From NCBI RefSeq assembly GCF_005893125.1, contig NZ_VCJS01000034.1:1-64000 (forward strand): 64,000 nucleotides of DNA. The letters run 5' to 3'. The position numbers and the translations under genes are program-made. Each line of letters opens with the position of its first letter. The stretch's first letter is position 1. Positions 58,710 through 64,000 of this stretch are shown one piece after another. Under the pieces are notes generated by a model that made no database searches, had not been told where the DNA came from, and saw only the letters and a program-made list of their open reading frames with translations. This DNA comes from Nonomuraea basaltis (GTDB lineage Bacteria; Actinomycetota; Actinomycetes; Streptosporangiales; Streptosporangiaceae).

Positions 58710-59363
58710 TCAGTGTTCCGCGCGGCGGGCGAGGAGGTATGCCTGCGGGAAGCCCCGCTTGGGGTCCTCACTCGGGGCGATGACCAGCCGGGCCACCTCG
58801 GCGAGCCCGGCCGTGAGCAGTAGTTCGGCCACGCGGTCGGGCGAATACCGGTAGGCGAGTGACACAACGTGGTCGAACGCCTCGGCCAACTCGTCAGGAT
58901 CGTCGTACGCCTGGAAGCCGAGCAGCAGGTAGCCGCCGGGCGCCAGCACGCGGTGGAACTCGGCGAGCGTTCCGGAGAGTCGTTCGGGTGGGGTGTGAAT
59001 GATCGAGTAGTTGGCCAGGACCCCGGCCAGGGAAGCGTCGTCCTCCGCAAGAGCATCCATCCGCCCCACCTCGAAGCGCAGCTTCGGATGAGCGACCCGG
59101 GCGAGTGCGATCATCTCCGGTGAGAAGTCGACGCCGAAGGCGTTCACGCCGAGGGAATGCAGATGCGCCGTGACGTGGCCGGGGCCGCATCCCACGTCCG
59201 CCACCAGGCCGTCGCCGGTGGTCCGGATCAGCTCGGCGAAGACCGGGATCATCGCGTGGTTGAGTGGGCTGGAATGGTAAACCCCAGGGATGTCCTCGGC
59301 ATAGCGGGTGGCGACGGCGTCGTACGCGGCGCGGGTAGCGGTGGAGAAGTCCGGCTCGGTCAT
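58710..59363 (-). CDS. SAM-dependent class-I methyltransferase
   Basis: 217 aa. An N-terminal YDAVATRYAED helix, then motif I VADVGCGPGHVTAHLHSLG, motif II ALARVAHPKLRFEVGRMDAL, and ANYSIIHTPPERL before FHRVLAPGGYLLLGFQ. It resembles Methyltransf_11 small-molecule methyltransferases. Substrate unknown. A 16-bp palindrome lies 50 bp upstream. It could belong to the nearby ABC/P450 accessory region, but nothing proves that. Confidence 0.82.
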   Translation of the reverse strand: MTEPDFSTATRAAYDAVATRYAEDIPGVYHSSPLNHAMIPVFAELIRTTGDGLVADVGCGPGHVTAHLHSLGVNAFGVDFSPEMIALARVAHPKLRFEVGRMDALAEDDASLAGVLANYSIIHTPPERLSGTLAEFHRVLAPGGYLLLGFQAYDDPDELAEAFDHVVSLAYRYSPDRVAELLLTAGLAEVARLVIAPSEDPKRGFPQAYLLARRAEH

Positions 59364-59412
59364 GGAGGGCCATGCTATGCCTGTCCGGCAGACTGTGATC
59401 TTGCTTGTCGCG

Positions 59413-59428
59413 CCTCGCACATGCGAGG
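59413..59428. promoter_or_regulatory. 16-bp palindrome upstream of the methyltransferase gene
   Basis: CCTCGCACATGCGAGG: 7-bp inverted arms around a 2-bp centre, better suited to a protein-binding site than an RNA hairpin. Located 50 bp upstream of the methyltransferase start and 95 bp from the end of the ABC permease gene. Confidence 0.35.
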
Positions 59429-59522
59429 TGAACGGCCAGGCGCCGATTCACCGGTGAGCCGGCCCGCTCCATAGCGTTCAACGATCATCATCTTCGGGAT
59501 CGCCTGAAGGTGGTCCTGCGGG

Positions 59523-61115
59523 TCATCCGAGGTCACGACGGTGGAGCCCGGCCAGTCCGGCAGTGGTGAGCCCGGCGGCGACGACGGCCAGCAGGACCAG
59601 CGGCGTCGCGGTGAATTCGGCGACCGGAAGCCCAGGGGTCTGCGCGGACGGTGACACCTTCAAGATCGACGGATCGGCGTGCAGCAGTTCCACGGCGAAC
59701 TCGAGCACGAGGCACAGGCCGAGCGCGGTATAGGGGATGATCGCGGCGAGCCGTGGCATCAGGCCGTACACCAGCGCCGAGATGGCGGCCAGCACCAGGA
59801 CCGAAGGCAGCCGCGTCAGGCTCGCACCCAACAGCCGTGGAATCTCGCCGCCCAGATCTCCCGTGGAGAGCCCGTAGACCAGACCCATCCCGAGACCGAG
59901 CCCAGCGAGCACGATCCCCGACCCGGCCGCGACGATGGCCAGGTGACCGCCTGCCCAGCGCAGCCTGCCGACCGGGCCGGTCAGGATGATATCGGCACGG
60001 CCGGAGGTCTCTTCCGCCCGCAATCGCAGGGTCGCCTGAATCGCGTAGACCGTGATGACCTGGCTCATCAGGTAGATGACGAAGGCGAAGAAACCGTCGA
60101 CGGGACGGCCACCGCCACCTATCCGCTCGATCACGCTCCTGAGGGCCTCGCTCGTGTTCAGCTGTTCGGCCACGCTCCGCGCCACGCCTCCCAGCCCGGC
60201 ACCGAACGCGGTGAACGCGACGGCCCAGGCCAGCAACGTGCCCCGCTGCAGTCGCCACGCCAGGGCAAGCGAGGTGCGCAAGCCCGGCGCCGCGTCGGCG
60301 GGACCGAGCCGGGGCGGGAGGATTCCGGCCCCCAGGTCCCGGCGTGCGGATATCCGGTAGGCGCCGGCCACCAGCAGCAGGATCAGGCCGATGACAGGAA
60401 GCAGCGGCCAGTAGTGGTCACCGGCGAAGGGGCGCATGTGCTGGGTCCAGCCGAACGGCGACAGCCAGGACACCCAGGAGCTCTTCTCGACGTCCGCGAT
60501 CGCGCGCACCGCGTACAGGACGCCCATCGCCGTGGCGGCGATGCCGCCGGCGGTACGAGAGCTTTCGGTCAGCTGGGCCGCCAGGCCCGCGAGCGCGGCG
60601 AAGACCCAACCGGCGGCGGCGACCGACAGTCCCATCACCAGGGAGCCCTGCGGAGGCAGCCCCTGGGCCATGAGCCCCAGTGCCACGACAAGGGCGGTGA
60701 CCAGGTTGGCGGCGAACGCCACGATCAGCGCGGCCGTCAGTGCCGCGTGCCTGCCGACTACGGTCGAGCCCAGCAGTTCGCTACGGCCCGCTTCCTCCTC
60801 CGCGCGGGTGCTGCGGATCACCAGGAACAGGCTCGCCAGTGCGATCAGCAGGGCGGCCTGCCCGCGTACCCGCCACGCGGCGAGCCCCCCGGCGGACGAG
60901 TCATAGATCGGGCCGATCATCATGAGCTGTGTCGGGTCGCCGTTGGTCGTGTGGAGGAACGCCTGGCGCGCCTCTTCAGAGGGATAGGCGCTGGCCACCG
61001 AGCTCGCGATGCCGATCACGAGCATCGCCACGAGCCCGAACCAGACCGGCAACCTCACCCGGTCGCGTCGCAGGATGAGCCGGATCAGTCCGCCGGTGCC
61101 GGTGAGAGTGCTCAT
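59523..61115 (-). CDS. ABC exporter permease (tetronasin-type, TnrB3-like)
   Basis: 530 aa, about 12 TM helices in two similar halves (first ends SRTAGGIAATAMGVLYAVRA, second begins LRTSLALAWRLQRGTLLAWA). This polyketide-antibiotic-exporter permease type is common in actinomycetes. The ATG at 61115 overlaps the ATPase stop by 4 bp. It forms the membrane part of the exporter with the ATPase encoded upstream. Confidence 0.88.
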   Translation of the reverse strand: MSTLTGTGGLIRLILRRDRVRLPVWFGLVAMLVIGIASSVASAYPSEEARQAFLHTTNGDPTQLMMIGPIYDSSAGGLAAWRVRGQAALLIALASLFLVIRSTRAEEEAGRSELLGSTVVGRHAALTAALIVAFAANLVTALVVALGLMAQGLPPQGSLVMGLSVAAAGWVFAALAGLAAQLTESSRTAGGIAATAMGVLYAVRAIADVEKSSWVSWLSPFGWTQHMRPFAGDHYWPLLPVIGLILLLVAGAYRISARRDLGAGILPPRLGPADAAPGLRTSLALAWRLQRGTLLAWAVAFTAFGAGLGGVARSVAEQLNTSEALRSVIERIGGGGRPVDGFFAFVIYLMSQVITVYAIQATLRLRAEETSGRADIILTGPVGRLRWAGGHLAIVAAGSGIVLAGLGLGMGLVYGLSTGDLGGEIPRLLGASLTRLPSVLVLAAISALVYGLMPRLAAIIPYTALGLCLVLEFAVELLHADPSILKVSPSAQTPGLPVAEFTATPLVLLAVVAAGLTTAGLAGLHRRDLG

Positions 61116-62041
61116 CGCTGGACCACCGCGTGCTTTCCGGTCGCACCCGTGCCGGACAGATCGTCTTCGTAGTGGCGCAGGAACATCTCCTCCAGCGTCG
61201 GCGGCTGGCTGACCAGGCTCCGCACGCCGACCTTCACGAGCTCGCGCAGCAGCGCGTCCAGCGCGTCGCCGTCGACCTGGCAGCGCAGCCGGTTGCCCTG
61301 CGTCCACAGGTCGTGCACGCCGACTGATCCGGTGAGTTGGGGGACGGGACCGGTGAGCTCGGCCGTGATCGAGGTGCGGCTGAGGTGGCGCAGCTCGGTG
61401 AGCGTGCCCGTCTCCACCGTGCGGCCGTGCCGGATGATGCTCACCCTGTCGCACAGGGCCTCGACCTCGGCGAGGATGTGGCTGGACAGCAGCACCGTGC
61501 GTCCCTTGCGCCGCTCTTCCTGGATGCTCTCCTGGAAGACCGCCTCCATCAGCGGGTCGAGGCCGGAGGTGGGCTCGTCCAGGATGAGCAGCTCGGCATC
61601 CGAGGACAGCGCCGCGACCAGGGCCACTTTCTGCCGGTTGCCCTTGGAGTAGGCCCGCCCCTTCTTGCGTGGATCCAGCTCGAAGCGCTCAAGCAGTTCG
61701 GCTCGGCGCTGGGGGTCGAGTCCGCCGCGCATCCGGCCGAGCAGGTCGATCGCCTCGCCACCGGACAACGTCGGCCACAGGGTCACGTCGCCGGGCACGT
61801 ACGCCAGCCGGCGATGCAGTGTGGTCGCGTCTCGCCACGGATCGCCGTCCAGCAGCCGGGCCGTGCCGGAGTCCTGGCGCAGCAGGCCGAGCAGGACCCG
61901 GATGGCAGTGGACTTGCCGGCCCCGTTCGGACCGAGGAACCCGTGCACCTCACCGGCCCGGACCGTCAGGTCCAGACCGTCGAGTGCCCGTGTCTGGCCG
62001 AAGGTCTTGACCAGACCGGACACGGAGATCATGTTTGACAT
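61112..62041 (-). CDS. ABC exporter ATPase (DrrA/TnrB2-like)
   Basis: 309 aa. Walker A GFLGPNGAGKSTAIRVLLGL, signature region GRAYSKGNRQKVALVAAL (degenerate: YSKGN in place of LSGGQ), Walker B LLILDEPTSGLDP, H-loop LLSSHILAEVE. The C-terminal ~90 residues form the extra domain seen in DrrA-type exporters. Divergent from a MarR-like regulator with a perfect operator between them. Confidence 0.92.
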   Translation of the reverse strand: MSNMISVSGLVKTFGQTRALDGLDLTVRAGEVHGFLGPNGAGKSTAIRVLLGLLRQDSGTARLLDGDPWRDATTLHRRLAYVPGDVTLWPTLSGGEAIDLLGRMRGGLDPQRRAELLERFELDPRKKGRAYSKGNRQKVALVAALSSDAELLILDEPTSGLDPLMEAVFQESIQEERRKGRTVLLSSHILAEVEALCDRVSIIRHGRTVETGTLTELRHLSRTSITAELTGPVPQLTGSVGVHDLWTQGNRLRCQVDGDALDALLRELVKVGVRSLVSQPPTLEEMFLRHYEDDLSGTGATGKHAVVQR

Positions 62042-62061
62042 GATTCGCAGACTACATGAAT

Positions 62062-62078
62062 TTCACGAAATTCGTGAA
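62062..62078. promoter_or_regulatory. Perfect 17-bp palindrome, operator for the MarR-type regulator
   Basis: TTCACGAAATTCGTGAA: 8-bp perfect arms around a central A. It lies 20 bp from the ABC ATPase start and 53 bp from the regulator start. For the rightward gene a -35 TTTCAC (62061-62066) and -10 GATAGT (62084-62089) with 17-bp spacing overlap it. Confidence 0.75.
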
Positions 62079-62131
62079 GTATCGATAGTCTGTAACCTGG
62101 GGCCTATCAGAGGCGACGCGCAGGGGTGTGC

Positions 62132-62689
62132 ATGACCGAGAGAGCCGACGACGAGAGCGGCATGATCGAGAGAGCCGACAACGCGCCCACGGCCGACGCG
62201 CTGCGGTTCCTCGAACGCTTCGCCGTGATCATGTCTGACTCGGGTTATCCGCGCATGGCCGCACGCGTGCTCGCGGCGCTCCTCATCGCCGACGACGGCC
62301 GGCGTACCGCCGCCGAACTCGCCGACGTGCTGCAGGTCGGCCCGTCGGCCGTCTCGGGTGCGGTGAAGTACCTGATGAGGGTCGGGATGGTGGCCCGGGA
62401 GCGGGCCCCCGGAGAGCGTCGTGATCATTACCGCGTCGACCAGACGGCTTGGTACAAAGCGGCAGCGTCGAGTGACGAGGTGTTCCGTCGCTTCGAGGAG
62501 GGGGCGCGCGATGGGGCCGAGGTGCTCGGCACGGACACGCCCGCGGGTGCCCGGATGGACGAGACCCGGCGCTTCTTCGCGTTCCTCCGCAGCGAGGTCC
62601 CCCAGCTTCTGCATAAGTGGAACGAGTTGAACGCTCAGCCCGCAGAGCAGTCGGGCAGCCCGGGGCGAGGAGCCCGGTCCGTCCGATGA
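62132..62689 (+). CDS. MarR/GbsR-family regulator
   Basis: 185 aa. Winged helix: PRMAARVLAALLIADDGRRT, AAELADVLQVGPSAVSGAVK, YLMRVGMVARERAPGERRDH. This matches the GbsR-like MarR group found beside tetronasin-type ABC exporters. ATG 62132 is preferred over GTG 62126. It probably represses the divergent exporter until a ligand (possibly a natural product) binds. Confidence 0.88.
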   Translation: MTERADDESGMIERADNAPTADALRFLERFAVIMSDSGYPRMAARVLAALLIADDGRRTAAELADVLQVGPSAVSGAVKYLMRVGMVARERAPGERRDHYRVDQTAWYKAAASSDEVFRRFEEGARDGAEVLGTDTPAGARMDETRRFFAFLRSEVPQLLHKWNELNAQPAEQSGSPGRGARSVR

Positions 62690-62710
62690 CCCGCACTTGG
62701 TGCGCGGGCT

Positions 62711-62728
62711 TGCCCGGGTGGCCGGGCA
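62711..62728 (+). terminator. Hairpin terminator after the MarR-type gene
   Basis: TGCCCGG, a 4-nt loop (GTGG), then CCGGGCA: a perfect 7-bp stem 21 bp after the regulator stop, followed by TGCGGGTTT. It separates the regulator transcript from the peptide-P450 operon. Confidence 0.6.
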
Positions 62729-62803
62729 TGCGGGTTTCATGCGCAGATCATGCGGCCGTTGATCGATCGTGGTCAGTGAAGTCAGTCGCCACGGAGGTAA
62801 CAC

Positions 62804-62890
62804 ATGAAGCACATCCGACACGCAGCCGTCCGCGTCCTGGGCCGGATTCGCATGGGAGGCATGTACACCTACTGGAACTTCTTCAACTAA
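62804..62890 (+). CDS. Putative precursor peptide of a P450-modified RiPP
   Basis: 28 aa, too short for usual gene finders. GGAGGT (62793-62798) lies 5 nt before the ATG, an ideal ribosome binding site. The first 20 residues are basic and helical (MKHIRHAAVRVLGRIRMGGM) and look like a leader; the last eight, YTYWNFFN, are aromatic-rich (Y21, Y23, W24, F26, F27) and look like a core. The P450 gene starts 18 nt downstream. Short leader with a GRI-M-G stretch, aromatic C-terminal core and adjacent P450 is the pattern of atropopeptide/cittilin/biarylitide-type RiPPs. The core sequence does not match any product I know. Assignment by architecture, not homology search. Confidence 0.8.
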   Translation: MKHIRHAAVRVLGRIRMGGMYTYWNFFN

Positions 62891-62908
62891 CCGTCTGAGG
62901 GCCGACGA

Positions 62909-64000
62909 GTGACGCATGCAGCTGGTTCGGAGCGACCGCCCGGGCCCCGAGGGCACGGGTTGTTCGGCAACACCGAGGAGTACGACCGGGACAGGAACGG
63001 GTTTCTGGAACGGTGCCACAGTGAATACGGGGATGTCTTCTCGTTCGACGCCCGCACCATCGTGGTGTCCTCACCGGATCAGGTGCATGCGCTGCTCACC
63101 AGAACCAACAAGGATTTCCTGGCCGAGAATTCGCCGCTGGCGGGACGCGTGGACACCGAGCGGATGGCGGCCGACGCCGAGCTGTGGACCACGACCCGTC
63201 GCGCGGGCTGGCAGGGTCTGCACAGGAGGGTGGCGCAGGCGCACGCCGAGCGGCTGCGCGAGGTCTTCTTCAAGACCGTCGGTGACGGGGAGATGGACGT
63301 GCTCGCCACGATGACCGATTTCTTCGGCCGGGCGACCGCTGACTTCTGCCTGAGCGCCGACGCGGAAGGCGTGCCGGAGACGTTGGCCGAGAACGTGGCG
63401 GCCATCGACCCCCTGTCGCGCGATTCGCTGCAGCTCCCGCCGTGGTGGCCGTCGCGCCGGGTGCGGCGCTTCGCCAGGTCCCGCAAGCGGCTCCTGGCGC
63501 TCATGTCCGACATCGTGCGCCGTCGCCGCCAGGCCGGAGATCCGTCCGCTCAGGATCTGCTCAGCGTGCTGCTCGCCTCGGGCGACCGGGAGCTGTCCGA
63601 CCTGCAGATCGAGCGGTTCCTGCGCGGGATCATGCTCGCCGCGCTCGGCGTCCCGGCCACCGCGTTCACCTGGATCGTGTACGAGCTCACCACGCGGCCG
63701 GACGTGCTGGCCCGGCTGGAGGCCGAGGCCGCTTCGGCCGGCGATGTTCCCGTCGTGGAGGAGCTGCCGTACACCGAGGCGTTCGTCAAGGAGGTGCTCA
63801 GGCTGTGGCCGCCGACCTGGCTGATCGGCAGGACCGTACGCCGGGAGACCGAGCTCGACGGTTGGCGTCTCAAGACGGGGGATCAGGTGCTGTTCAGCCT
63901 GTACCGGCTGCATCGGGATCCACGCTGGTGGTCCGACCCTGACCGGCTGGTGCCGGAACGGTGGCTGGAGCCTCATGTCGCGCCCGTCAGGCACACCTAC
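62909..64000 (+). CDS. Cytochrome P450, RiPP-crosslinking candidate, truncated by window edge
   Basis: 364 residues are visible from a GTG with GAGG 8 nt upstream; the frame stays open to the last base. Family marks: proline-rich PPGPRGHGLFGN, C-helix region WQGLHRRVAQAHAERLREVF, I-helix RGIMLAALGVPATAFTW (239-255), K-helix E295-V-L-R298 and VPERW (348-352). The heme-cysteine loop lies beyond the window. The usual I-helix acid-Thr pair (AGx[D/E]T) is replaced by LGVPAT, so oxygen activation must differ from typical hydroxylases. Directly downstream of the 28-aa peptide gene and almost certainly co-translated. Confidence 0.92.
   Translation, partial: MTHAAGSERPPGPRGHGLFGNTEEYDRDRNGFLERCHSEYGDVFSFDARTIVVSSPDQVHALLTRTNKDFLAENSPLAGRVDTERMAADAELWTTTRRAGWQGLHRRVAQAHAERLREVFFKTVGDGEMDVLATMTDFFGRATADFCLSADAEGVPETLAENVAAIDPLSRDSLQLPPWWPSRRVRRFARSRKRLLALMSDIVRRRRQAGDPSAQDLLSVLLASGDRELSDLQIERFLRGIMLAALGVPATAFTWIVYELTTRPDVLARLEAEAASAGDVPVVEELPYTEAFVKEVLRLWPPTWLIGRTVRRETELDGWRLKTGDQVLFSLYRLHRDPRWWSDPDRLVPERWLEPHVAPVRHTY

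Noticed and set aside
62916..63314. 132-aa frame overlapping the P450 gene
   Set aside because: Out of frame with the clear P450 translation from GTG 62909, which has family motifs throughout and stays open to the window end.
63071..63994. 307-aa minus-strand frame opposite the P450 gene
   Set aside because: Antisense shadow with biased composition and no motif.

Overview
The window is high-GC actinobacterial DNA. It carries a BldC-type regulator, a rex-hemACDB operon, a menaquinone-linked 14-gene complex I locus and many GTG starts. Gene order and gene types suggest a Streptosporangiales-like (Nonomuraea-type) filamentous actinomycete; that placement is an inference from gene content, not from a marker gene.

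Layout. 1-8.8 kb: end of a quinol-monooxygenase-domain protein, a glutaredoxin-like protein, then rex-hemA-hemC-hemD-hemB (all overlapping or touching) behind a Rex operator, an orphan prim-pol-like domain protein, a broken vapBC pair and hemL. 8.8-11.2 kb: a decayed EamA permease, a 36-aa unknown peptide, a LysR regulator and an intact EamA permease. 11.2-15.8 kb: a phosphatase and a system II cytochrome c maturation operon (TlpA/ResA-like lipoprotein, CcdA, ResB, CcsB). 15.8-20.5 kb: small membrane proteins, a lethal-factor-like metalloprotease candidate, bldC, a secreted beta-propeller protein and menG. 20.5-38.6 kb: a second, perfect Rex operator, menJ, nuoA-N and a polyprenyl diphosphate synthase. 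Heme, quinone and NADH dehydrogenase supply thus sit in one region under apparent redox control by Rex. 38.6-40.3 kb: rarD and msrA.

40.3-51.6 kb is a coherent sugar or glycoside catabolic island. It has an ABC importer without its own ATPase, two Gfo/Idh/MocA dehydrogenases, a GntR regulator, a ROK kinase, a SIS-domain protein, an SDR, a phosphotriesterase-family hydrolase and an FAD oxidoreductase. A shared 13-bp motif precedes its transcription units. 51.6-54.4 kb is a debris zone with an orphan antitoxin-like gene, a 3' stub of a second msrA and a secreted SGNH protein.

54.4-64 kb is accessory: MerR and MarR regulators, an MFS pump, an IS481-type remnant, a methyltransferase and an ABC exporter with a perfect 17-bp operator. 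At the right edge lies the most interesting item: a 28-aa peptide gene (62804-62890) ending in an aromatic-rich YTYWNFFN tail, 18 nt upstream of a cytochrome P450 gene that runs off the window. This is the two-gene layout of P450-crosslinked RiPPs (atropopeptide/cittilin/biarylitide type), here with a core that I do not recognise. No tRNA, rRNA or CRISPR array was seen.
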